Positions 1-6,575 of a stretch of DNA of 36,770 nt are shown here, in pieces. The DNA is from Scatonaster sp045598705 (GTDB lineage Bacteria; Bacillota; Clostridia; Saccharofermentanales; Saccharofermentanaceae). Where the stretch lies: positions 1-36,770 of the forward strand of contig JAZLMM010000027.1 of assembly GCA_045598705.1 (NCBI GenBank). Direction: 5' to 3'. Made by a program: the position numbers and the translations under genes. Each line of letters starts with the position of its first letter. The stretch's first letter is position 1. The notes below the pieces were generated by a model, which had not been told where the DNA came from, made no database searches, and saw only the letters and a program-made list of their open reading frames with translations.

Positions 1-29
1 TCCATGCCAACGTAAACTATAGTATTCAT
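1..29 (-). CDS. IS110-family transposase, N-terminal fragment (cut by window edge)
   Basis: Only the first nine codons and two bases of the tenth are in the window. They read MNTIVYVGM followed by a GA- codon (Asp or Glu). This matches the usual opening of IS110-family transposases in Clostridia (VYVGMDVHK-type), where the Asp is the first acidic residue of the RuvC-like DEDD catalytic domain. The ATG lies at 27-29 on the plus-strand numbering, with a strong GGAGG ribosome binding site at 35-39 and correct spacing. IS110 enzymes recombine a circular element into a target guided by a bridge RNA. The identification rests on ten residues, so it is good but not certain. The rest of the gene lies left of the window. 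Confidence 0.68.
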
Positions 30-142
30 TGTGACCTCCTATTGTATGCGGTAATTCCTGTTACCTTTATTTTTTTCACTATTAAAAGATTACAGGTAAA
101 TCCACGAATCTACAATCTGGGGGTCACTTCATATTGTCTCCA
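30..142 (-). other. Leader and probable left-end region of the IS110-like element
   Basis: This 113-base gap lies between the IS110-like start codon and the stop codon of the neighbouring membrane protein. It carries the transposase ribosome binding site (35-39) and a short hairpin, GGTAA (50-54) with TTACC (61-65). No long terminal inverted repeat is visible, which fits IS110 elements. In the IS110 subgroup the non-coding left end upstream of the transposase encodes the bridge RNA. The space here is short for that, so the element boundary and any bridge RNA cannot be placed from this window. Confidence 0.3.
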
Positions 143-634
143 TTAATCCATACACTCGTAGAATTCATAAGCCCCGTCTATTTCAAGGATGATAATCATC
201 CCAGAAGTATCTGCTCCTGCATACCGATATGCCTTCGTTCCAATCATTTCCGGCACTTGAATGCATTCTTCCACTTCTCCGATCAATTCACCCAATTCAT
301 CAGTAGTTATGTCTTGATTACTAGGGAGATTGTATTTCTTTGCTGTAGCTGGACCTGCATCTCCATAATTTTTACCATTTATCACGACATTAATGGCTAG
401 GGATATCGTTGTTATATCAGGGCTTGTTTCTTGGTTCTTCGTATATGACTTGCGTCCAATCGTCCGCACAAGAATTCCGATGGTCAAAGCAAGTGCAGCA
501 CATATGCCAATCAAAACACCAATCCAGATTTTGTTGTTCGGGTTTTGCCGCTCTTTACGGAAATCATCTGTCAGTTCAGATATCAAATCATCACCTATTT
601 CGGACATCAGCATTAAATTATCTCTACAACTCAT
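143..634 (-). CDS. Single-pass membrane protein, probable anti-sigma factor
   Basis: This 163-residue protein has a short acidic cytoplasmic N-terminus (residues 1-34, including SEIGDDLISELTDDF), one membrane helix at about 36-56 and an outer domain of about 105 residues. I recognise no named domain in the outer part. The gene overlaps the preceding ECF sigma factor by four bases (ATGA), so the two are almost certainly translationally coupled. Membrane proteins in this position, with an IDDELI-like N-terminal helix, are typically anti-sigma factors that hold the sigma factor at the membrane until an outside signal arrives. The family signature and gene order support that role, but the signal sensed by the outer domain is unknown. 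The C-terminus is intact and lies next to the IS110-like element. Confidence 0.65.
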   Translation of the reverse strand: MSCRDNLMLMSEIGDDLISELTDDFRKERQNPNNKIWIGVLIGICAALALTIGILVRTIGRKSYTKNQETSPDITTISLAINVVINGKNYGDAGPATAKKYNLPSNQDITTDELGELIGEVEECIQVPEMIGTKAYRYAGADTSGMIIILEIDGAYEFYECMD

Positions 635-1188
635 ATGATATTCTCCTCTTTCAAATATTTCTTAAGATCTTCTCTCATCCGATGAAGCATGGTGTATATT
701 CTGTTCTCTTTGCAATGCATTGACTTGGCGATATCACCGACACTTTCGAAGCTATAGTATCTTCTCATGAAGATGATACGATGCTCTTTCGGTTGCTTAC
801 GAAGATAGCAACTGATTGCCTCCGCCAATTCGATTCTATCCAGCTCTTTCTCAATGGACAGATCAGAAGGAAGGAATTGTTCCATCTCAACAGAGAGCTC
901 CTCCAAGTACCCCTTTCTTTTCAATCGTTTCTCACGGAGACACCGATCAATGGAAAGGTTGCGAACGATCCTTGATAGAAATGCAACCAGATACTCCCGT
1001 GGCTCGTGAGGTGGAATTCGTTTCCATGCCTCCAGATATGTATCATTCTCACATTCTTCAGCAGTTTCTCGGTTTTCCGTAATTCGATACGAAACACTTC
1101 TTAACAGTTCTCCGTATTTCTTTGAAACTTGCTTGATTCCTTCCTCGTCTCTATTTAGAAACAAATCCACAATTCTACTATCGTCCAT
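631..1188 (-). CDS. ECF (sigma-70 family, extracytoplasmic function) sigma factor
   Basis: This 185-residue protein contains a sigma region 2 (about residues 5-75, with the helix ETAEECENDTYLEAWKRIPP and a following SRIVRNLSIDR segment). It also has a sigma region 4 helix-turn-helix at about 115-175 (LRKQPKEHRIIFMRRYYSFESV, then DIAKSMHCKENRIYTMLHRM). It would direct RNA polymerase to a stress or envelope regulon. I chose the ATG at 1188, which begins MDDSRIVDLF. A GGGAGG ribosome binding site lies 11 bases upstream. The in-frame extension to 1242 has no better site. It is the first gene of a two-gene operon with the membrane partner at 143-634. ECF operons are often autoregulated, but I could not identify an ECF-type promoter with confidence. 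Confidence 0.88.
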   Translation of the reverse strand: MDDSRIVDLFLNRDEEGIKQVSKKYGELLRSVSYRITENRETAEECENDTYLEAWKRIPPHEPREYLVAFLSRIVRNLSIDRCLREKRLKRKGYLEELSVEMEQFLPSDLSIEKELDRIELAEAISCYLRKQPKEHRIIFMRRYYSFESVGDIAKSMHCKENRIYTMLHRMREDLKKYLKEENII

Positions 1189-1264
1189 ACGAATGAGTTC
1201 CTCCCATCTGCCTTTTACTATATATAGCGATATTTTGTGCATGAATCTTACACATGATACGAAA

Positions 1265-1294
1265 ATTTCATCAAATATTGCTTCTTTGTGTCAA
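1265..1294 (-). promoter_or_regulatory. Candidate promoter of the ECF sigma operon
   Basis: On the minus strand a perfect -35 TTGACA (1289-1294) is followed, 18 bases on, by TGAAAT (1265-1270), a weak -10. It sits about 75 bases upstream of the sigma start. The -35 match is strong, but the -10 and spacing are poor. Confidence 0.4.
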
Positions 1295-1446
1295 GCACCT
1301 ACAAATAGATGGGCTACGCCCGTCTGTAAGTGCGCACTGATATTGAGAATATCCCGTTTGAGGATATAGAATCGGCTCTAGAAGGCGAAAATGGCTATTG
1401 GGAGGGGTGTTCGTCGTCCTTGACGACACCCGTTCCACCAATTTTT
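1295..1446 (+). ncRNA. Candidate structured small RNA or degenerate mobile-element end in a gene-free stretch
   Basis: The gap 1189-1533 holds no plausible gene but several hairpins. The first is AGATGGGC (1307-1314) pairing with GCCCGTCT (1318-1325) around a 3-base loop, extensible by GCAC (1295-1298) with GTGC (1330-1333). The second is GATATT (1339-1344) with AATATC (1348-1353). The third is compound: ATTGG (1397-1401) with CCAAT (1438-1442), GGGTGT (1405-1410) with ACACCC (1426-1431), and CGTC (1412-1415) with GACG (1422-1425). Five T residues (1442-1446) directly follow it, as in a plus-strand intrinsic terminator. A possible plus-strand promoter lies at about 1230-1265, but it is weak. 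The strong subterminal hairpins could instead be the remnant end of an IS200/IS605-type element. I do not recognise a known RNA family. Confidence 0.3.
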
Positions 1447-1461
1447 GAAGTCTTATTTTGA

Positions 1462-1500
1462 AGAGAACCTCCGAAGTTTATTCAACTTCAGGGGTTCTCT
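1462..1500 (-). terminator. Probable intrinsic terminator of the 6.4-1.5 kb operon
   Basis: A 17-base stem (1462-1478 with 1484-1500) pairs with one mismatch and one G-T pair around a five-base loop. It lies just past the stop codon of the DUF6273 protein. The minus-strand tail is only moderately T-rich, so termination strength is uncertain. Confidence 0.55.
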
Positions 1501-1533
1501 GTATTTACAAGTTATGGATTAAAGGGAATGAGG

Positions 1534-2841
1534 TCACACCTTTTCAAGATTGATCCATAATGCAGGACGTACTGCAGCCCAACCATATTCAACACCTATG
1601 CCGTCATTACTCGCCCAGCCATATTCATTGACAATTGCCGCACTGCACTGGTTCAATCCAGGGGACCGAAGCCACCAACCACAGGTACCGCCGTAATTAT
1701 CGTAGCAGTACGTGCCGTGAGCCATAGCAAATTTCGTAGGGAAGCATTGTCTTTCAAGAACCGTAGAGAAATACTGATTGGCCTCTCCCTGGCTCAGGAG
1801 GAATATACGATCTCTTGTTGCATTTCCTGGTTTCGTATCATGCACCGGATTTTTTTCTGGTCTGATATTCGCGAGCACAATCTTTCCCTTCTCCTCTTCA
1901 GAGAACGCCCCATCGTAGAACGTACCGTTCAACCAAGAACGAATGTAACTGTCCTCCCATGTAATATCTTCTTGCGGATTATACCATTTGCAATCAAGTC
2001 CATATCTAGAGATGACAAGAGTTTTGCCGTTTCTCTTCTCGAGAATCACCCATTCGATGTATTCTTTACCATCATGAGGATTATCGTCCTGTTCATATTG
2101 ACCGAAATAAACAATGTCTCCTACATCTGCGCCCTGAATCGTATCCAGACCATGTTGTTTGCAGATTTCTTGAGCCAATGCGTGGCTGTCCTTATATTCT
2201 TCTAGTGAATAGTAAATATCTACTGCTTCCTTATATTTTCCTTCTGCGAGTAAAGCAGGGGCAAGATTATACTTACCTTCCAAACACTTTTCGATTAAAT
2301 TTTTACTATCCTTATATCCATGAAGCGTCTCAAACACTGCGATTGCCTCGTCATATCGGCCAGCGTTCATATTCTCTACAGCCTTCACATACACCGCCTC
2401 GTTCAAAGCAGCTTCGCATTCTGCAATTTTCTCCTCACTATCTTTGTAATCACCCAATGCTCTAAACTCGGCAATTGCCTCATGGTACTTTCCATCTTCC
2501 ATCAGGTCAACCGCATAACGATAGTCGTAGTTTGGAATAACCTTTCTTTGGACAATAATCAATCCGGCAACGCATAGAAAAATTAACGGAATCACAATGA
2601 TCATTTTCTTTCGATCATTGTCCTTCACGACCGCATCAAGGCGATTATTCTTCTCCTGTTCTTCTTGTCTTTTAACTTCTGCAGCTTTCTGCGCTGCTTC
2701 ATCGCGCTTACTATCCATGGCACGTTGTGCCTCAATTTGGCGCGACTTTGCATCGATTGTCGCTTGTCTTGCACTGACTCTACCGTTCTTGGCTGACTTA
2801 CGTGCGCCATTCACATTCTGATTTGAGTTATTCTCTTCCAT
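1534..2841 (-). CDS. Membrane protein with TPR-like repeats and a C-terminal DUF6273 domain
   Basis: This 435-residue protein has four parts: a basic, Ala/Lys/Glu-rich cytoplasmic N-terminus (1-78, probably coiled coil), one membrane helix (about 79-97), three TPR-like repeats (about 108-235; each has a pattern like GKYHEAIAEFRALGDYKDS), and a C-terminal DUF6273 domain (about 236-435). DUF6273 signatures are VYFGQYEQDD, EWVILEKRNGKTLVISRYGL, YIRSWLNGTFYDGAFS, CGWWLRSPG and VRPALWINL. DUF6273 resembles the C-type-lectin/formylglycine-enzyme fold, but its function is unknown to me. The topology puts the repeats and DUF6273 outside the membrane. It is the last gene of a four-gene operon, 48 bases after the SseB fusion, with a terminator behind it. 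The start is supported by AAGGA upstream of the ATG. Confidence 0.8.
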   Translation of the reverse strand: MEENNSNQNVNGARKSAKNGRVSARQATIDAKSRQIEAQRAMDSKRDEAAQKAAEVKRQEEQEKNNRLDAVVKDNDRKKMIIVIPLIFLCVAGLIIVQRKVIPNYDYRYAVDLMEDGKYHEAIAEFRALGDYKDSEEKIAECEAALNEAVYVKAVENMNAGRYDEAIAVFETLHGYKDSKNLIEKCLEGKYNLAPALLAEGKYKEAVDIYYSLEEYKDSHALAQEICKQHGLDTIQGADVGDIVYFGQYEQDDNPHDGKEYIEWVILEKRNGKTLVISRYGLDCKWYNPQEDITWEDSYIRSWLNGTFYDGAFSEEEKGKIVLANIRPEKNPVHDTKPGNATRDRIFLLSQGEANQYFSTVLERQCFPTKFAMAHGTYCYDNYGGTCGWWLRSPGLNQCSAAIVNEYGWASNDGIGVEYGWAAVRPALWINLEKV

Positions 2842-2889
2842 CTACTATTTCCTTGTCCCACACGAAAAACTTCAAAGATGCTACGAGTC

Positions 2890-4044
2890 TCAATTAGGTG
2901 TTTTGATCTGATCTTTCCTCTCATAGAACGGCATAAGTTTCTCAGTCATCTTGCCCACTTTGGAAGCCGACTGCATATTCAGTGGCATATCCTCTTCAAG
3001 GAATGGTTTAGCCGTACGACCAATGGCGCCAAAGATTTCAGGCGTCTCTTCCAACGTATCGATAATGATCAGATGAGTCTTCTTATTCTCATTCGGGAAC
3101 AGCATCACGCCATACCAAGCACGAAGGATGCTCGGCTCACCTTCCATAAATTTGTTCAGTGCTTCAAACATCTCTGTCGGAACGTGTTCTTCCTTCGGAA
3201 CAGCAATCGCCACAGGTTGATTGGTATCAATCTTCTGTTCCTTTACATTGTTGACGATTTTTCTCTTCTGAAGTGACAAAGACTCCAACAACTGCTTCTT
3301 TAAGACAAATCCCTCGTGAGCTGGGTTAATCAGAAGGCCTTTGATCGGTGCACCATTGGCGATTTGCATGATCTTCTCAAAATCAATTGGTTCCAGCATC
3401 TTCGTATTTAATCCTTCAAGGGATTCAATTTCGCTTATATCTGTACATGCAGACAAATACGCATCGCCATCCTTTGATTTCAACAAAGCATAACCAACCT
3501 TCTCTTTCTCAGATTCAGAAGGCTCACTCATACAGGGCGTCAAGAAAACCGCATCGTTACATATGTACTCCATGATCCGTCCCATATACTCCGTCTCTTT
3601 ATGGAAACGCTTGGCTTCACGAAGCAGACCACTCAGATAAGGATTGACTGGAGAATCTGGCGAATCGATATTGGAAGAAATGCAGTTTACGGAAGAAAGT
3701 ACATCATACTGCTCAACATCCTTCGGATGTATACCTTCAAGCACGATCGATACATTCGTTCCGTCTTCTGCCTGCGTAATCTTGGACATCAAAGTGTCCT
3801 TGAGGCGAAGCGCAGCGGTTGGTGTGCTCTTTCCTCTTCTGCCAAGGATATAGAGACGATCTCCCTCTTTTAATGTACCACCATGAACATATCCGACAGC
3901 AGACACCTCCGATGCAGTCATCGAAAGAACTTCTTCAATCACTACTGTTAGAATCGGAAACTGAACCTCAACCTTTCCCTCACGAGGTGGCTCAATATGA
4001 TTCTCCTCCTGATTCTTTCCACGTTTACGATCAAACAAACCCAT
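2890..4044 (-). CDS. EF-Tu domain-2-like barrel fused to SseB N- and C-terminal domains
   Basis: Residues 28-118 of this 384-residue cytoplasmic protein form a translation-factor domain-2 beta-barrel (FPILTVVIEEVLSMTASEV, then GGTLKEGDRLYILG, then GIHPKDVEQYDVLS). This is the pattern of EF-Tu/IF2 domain 2, but no GTPase domain precedes it. Residues about 140-265 match the SseB N-terminal fold (VFLTPCMSE, GDAYLSACTD, PIKGLLINPAHEGFVL). Residues about 290-375 match the SseB C-terminal domain (EALNKFMEGEPSILRAWYGV). SseB in enterobacteria was named for enhanced serine sensitivity and its biochemical role is unclear. The gene lies between a lipoprotein and the DUF6273 protein in one operon. A ribosome binding site GGAAAGAG precedes the ATG. 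The domain calls come from sequence pattern, and the biological role is unknown. Confidence 0.75.
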   Translation of the reverse strand: MGLFDRKRGKNQEENHIEPPREGKVEVQFPILTVVIEEVLSMTASEVSAVGYVHGGTLKEGDRLYILGRRGKSTPTAALRLKDTLMSKITQAEDGTNVSIVLEGIHPKDVEQYDVLSSVNCISSNIDSPDSPVNPYLSGLLREAKRFHKETEYMGRIMEYICNDAVFLTPCMSEPSESEKEKVGYALLKSKDGDAYLSACTDISEIESLEGLNTKMLEPIDFEKIMQIANGAPIKGLLINPAHEGFVLKKQLLESLSLQKRKIVNNVKEQKIDTNQPVAIAVPKEEHVPTEMFEALNKFMEGEPSILRAWYGVMLFPNENKKTHLIIIDTLEETPEIFGAIGRTAKPFLEEDMPLNMQSASKVGKMTEKLMPFYERKDQIKTPN

Positions 4045-4079
4045 TTTTCTCTTTCCTTTCTACTATCGTGTCCTTGGAA

Positions 4080-5171
4080 TTATCCAAACACTATTTCTTT
4101 GCGAATCAACGACTCCCACATCTCAGCAATGTCATAATAGAGTGTATCCGCTTCCAAATTCATGGAGAATAACTTCACTTCCTGGGGATCAATGCCCGAC
4201 CCTTCAATACTGGACAAACTAACCGTATAACTGTATGTCAGACGTGAATAAGGCGCGACATAAACAGCCGTACTCGAAGCCAAATCAAAGTATGTATCAT
4301 CCAACATAACCTGTCCATTCGTAGCCCGAAGCATTACATATTCAGAAGACTTGTTAAGGAAAGAACAAGTAACCGAGAAGTAAAGCTCCGATATCTCAAA
4401 CTGATCGATCGCGAACTGACCTACCTCAGAATCATACAAAATTGAGGAACCCGATACTTCGACTCGATCTTGAAATATATACGCTTCTTCGCCATGCGGA
4501 AAAAGCATACAAGGCACATAATTCTTCTCAAATTGAATGGAAGCCGACATCGAAGTGTCAATCGGTATAGCCAGAAGTAAAAAAGCAATTTGATCTGGTT
4601 CTGTTCCACCATAATTGGCGATCGTTGCGGTAAAATTAGTTACATCGTCAAGAACCTTATGCGGCTCTAGTATCTCTGTTACATAGGAATCTTCCACAGC
4701 GCAACCATCAAAGGTCGGATTTAAAAATTTGAGACGATAGGGTACATCTGACTTATTCTCAAATTGCGAGTTCACAATGTACGCCTCTTGGGATACTTCC
4801 GTGTTCACAATTGTAAAACGGAAGAGATCATTGTCCACAATGGTAGCATTCTCAAGTGCACCACTAAAATAACCGTCGTCTTCATTAGTATATCCCAATG
4901 AGATCTGAGTGAAAGGAATAGGTGTGGGAGTCGGAAGCGGAAGATCCTCTGAGAAAACATTGCCATCCGTAATAAACTGGTCAAGCGAGGTAACCATCAT
5001 AGAAGGAACTGTCGTCTCGGAAACACGAGTCGTGCGTGGCGTCTCATCAGTCTCCTCGGTATCTATCGTACTATCCTCAGTAGATGTCTTCTTGTGTAAT
5101 TTACACGAAGGAAGAAGCATGGATACACACAAAACACATGCAAGCAAAGCCACTATACGACTTCTTCTCAC
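4080..5171 (-). CDS. Lipoprotein with two tandem immunoglobulin-like domains, function unknown
   Basis: The signal peptide ends in a lipobox-like LLPSC, so the mature protein would start with a lipidated Cys at about residue 23. A Ser/Thr-rich linker with LPTPTPIPF follows. Two halves of the remainder resemble each other (NSQFENKSDVPYRLKFLNP versus TCSFLNKSSEYVMLRATNG), which suggests two related beta-sandwich domains of the DUF4352/DUF5067 type that bind or space extracellular ligands. I chose a GTG start at 5169-5171 because GGAGG lies eight bases upstream. The longer TTG start at 5186 would overlap that site. The gene is second in the operon, 118 bases after the amidase-like gene, with its own promoter candidate in between. 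Its specific job is unknown. Confidence 0.75.
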   Translation of the reverse strand: MRRSRIVALLACVLCVSMLLPSCKLHKKTSTEDSTIDTEETDETPRTTRVSETTVPSMMVTSLDQFITDGNVFSEDLPLPTPTPIPFTQISLGYTNEDDGYFSGALENATIVDNDLFRFTIVNTEVSQEAYIVNSQFENKSDVPYRLKFLNPTFDGCAVEDSYVTEILEPHKVLDDVTNFTATIANYGGTEPDQIAFLLLAIPIDTSMSASIQFEKNYVPCMLFPHGEEAYIFQDRVEVSGSSILYDSEVGQFAIDQFEISELYFSVTCSFLNKSSEYVMLRATNGQVMLDDTYFDLASSTAVYVAPYSRLTYSYTVSLSSIEGSGIDPQEVKLFSMNLEADTLYYDIAEMWESLIRKEIVFG

Positions 5172-5206
5172 GTTCCTCGCCTCCAAACATCAAGAATAAC
5201 GATATA

Positions 5207-5234
5207 ATTTTAACACAAATACGCAAATTCACAA
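5207..5234 (-). promoter_or_regulatory. Candidate internal promoter before the lipoprotein gene
   Basis: A minus-strand TTGTGA (5229-5234) and TAAAAT (5207-5212) are separated by 16 bases, about 36 bases upstream of the GTG start. It could give the last three operon genes independent expression. Confidence 0.45.
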
Positions 5235-5289
5235 CAAGACCAAGTTTGAAGAAAGAAATCGAAGTAATCTACTAATTGTGGGGCCTATA

Positions 5290-6390
5290 TTAGTGTTTCG
5301 GCATTGTAGCGATGAACTGAGCAATAGCTTGACACACTTTCATCTGATACGCTTCATCCAGAAGATTGGATTCGTCATCACTATTCGTCAGGTATCCCAT
5401 TCGAATCATGAAAGAAGGGATAGAATCTGCCCAATTTAATCCACTATACTGTCCGCTACTCTTACAACCATTAAAGTTTCCATGTGTGAAGTTCACAATT
5501 GAGCGACCAAGATCATCTCCCCAAGTGATTACTTCAGAAGCATATTTACCACTTGAGGGAACGATGACTTCGCACCCGCTTGTTTTCGAATCATTTGCTG
5601 CGTTACAGTAAAGACGGATAAACAGATCCGGATTCTTGGCAACCGCAAATTCTGCACGTTCTTGATTGGAAATATCGACATCATTTGTCTCTCGTGTCAT
5701 GTATACTTCGCACCCTAACGATTCAAGATATGCTTTCAACAAACACCCTACTTCAAGATTGATTTCTGACTCATTGATACCGGAGACAACACCGCTATAG
5801 CCAAGTGCAGAGCGATCTTTTGAACCGCCCATCGAAGAAGACATCGACTCCTGTTCCGTATTTGCCACTTCTTGGTGTCCTGGGTCAATCACGACACAAT
5901 ATCCAGTTAGATCAGGACCACCTGCCGGGAATGGTGTAGGAGAAGGCGTAGGAGTTGGTGCCGGAGTTGTGGTTTCTGTCGTAGTCATACTAGAAGTAGT
6001 ACTATCAGTCGTTTCAGAAGAAGTAAATTCCGAGCTCATACTTGTAAAAGTCGCATCTGTTTCGTCCTGATTTCCACCAAAGTTTCGAACAAGTAAGAAT
6101 ATACCAAGACCAATCACAGCAATAACTAGAACGATTGTCAGCATCAGCATTCGTTCGACTCTTTTTCTGTGCGCTGCCTTCTTCTTTCTGCTCTGAGCTG
6201 AACTCGTCGGATGAGTCGCTCTCGTGTTATTCACACGCACTGTCTTCTCTTGAGCATGATTCGCCCCACTCTTACTATGATCACTAGTTGGTACTCGTCG
6301 AATACCAGCCATCAACGAACTCATATCAATATCTTCCGTATTGCCATCTGCGGACGGATTGGATTTCATTCTTTCTTCTTCGCTGGACAT
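5290..6390 (-). CDS. Membrane-anchored N-acetylmuramoyl-L-alanine amidase (Amidase_3) homologue, catalytic residues altered
   Basis: This 366-residue protein has a cytoplasmic basic N-terminus, a membrane helix at about 81-101, a Ser/Thr linker ending in TPAPTPTPSPTPFP (to about 155) and an extracellular Amidase_3 domain (164-366). Amidase_3 enzymes are zinc hydrolases that cut the bond between MurNAc and L-Ala in peptidoglycan. The first zinc ligands are present: His172 in VVIDPGHQE and Glu207 in GINESEINL. The third ligand, His in the usual FISIHANA motif, is Tyr261 here (LFIRLYCNA). The catalytic Glu of the usual VELGFLSN motif is Arg330 (MIRMGYLTN). The protein may therefore bind peptidoglycan rather than cleave it. 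I chose ATG 6390 (AGGAG five bases upstream) over an upstream GTG at 6396. It is first in the operon. Confidence 0.85.
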   Translation of the reverse strand: MSSEEERMKSNPSADGNTEDIDMSSLMAGIRRVPTSDHSKSGANHAQEKTVRVNNTRATHPTSSAQSRKKKAAHRKRVERMLMLTIVLVIAVIGLGIFLLVRNFGGNQDETDATFTSMSSEFTSSETTDSTTSSMTTTETTTPAPTPTPSPTPFPAGGPDLTGYCVVIDPGHQEVANTEQESMSSSMGGSKDRSALGYSGVVSGINESEINLEVGCLLKAYLESLGCEVYMTRETNDVDISNQERAEFAVAKNPDLFIRLYCNAANDSKTSGCEVIVPSSGKYASEVITWGDDLGRSIVNFTHGNFNGCKSSGQYSGLNWADSIPSFMIRMGYLTNSDDESNLLDEAYQMKVCQAIAQFIATMPKH

Positions 6391-6425
6391 AAGCACTCCT
6401 CTTCATAATATGTCATTTTGATTTT

Positions 6426-6455
6426 ATCATAGGCAATCTCACAATGATTTTACAA
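6426..6455 (-). promoter_or_regulatory. Candidate promoter of the amidase-like operon
   Basis: Minus-strand TTGTAA (6450-6455) and TATGAT (6426-6431) are separated by 18 bases and lie about 36 bases upstream of the ATG at 6390. It is divergent from the promoter for the mutase homologue. Confidence 0.5.
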
Positions 6456-6471
6456 AATGGCGTAGGGTTGA

Positions 6472-6518
6472 TTACAACATAATTATTTGTAAAATTGTTT
6501 TGAAATATTCACAATTTT
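6472..6518. promoter_or_regulatory. Nested inverted repeats, candidate operator between divergent genes
   Basis: TTACAA (6472-6477) pairs with TTGTAA (6487-6492). AAAATTGT (6491-6498) pairs perfectly with ACAATTTT (6511-6518) around 12 bases. The second repeat straddles the -35 of the mutase-homologue promoter at 6500-6505, a typical place for a repressor. The region is AT-rich, so chance pairing is possible. Confidence 0.4.
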
Positions 6519-6528
6519 CGATTAGAAT
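6500..6528 (+). promoter_or_regulatory. Promoter of the UDP-galactopyranose mutase homologue
   Basis: TTGAAA (6500-6505) and TAGAAT (6523-6528) are separated by 17 bases, an almost consensus sigma-A promoter. It is followed by a GGAGG ribosome binding site at 6561-6565 and the ATG at 6576. Confidence 0.7.
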
Positions 6529-6575
6529 GAACATAAAATTAGATTGAGAATTTAGGAGAAGGAGGTTCGAGATCT

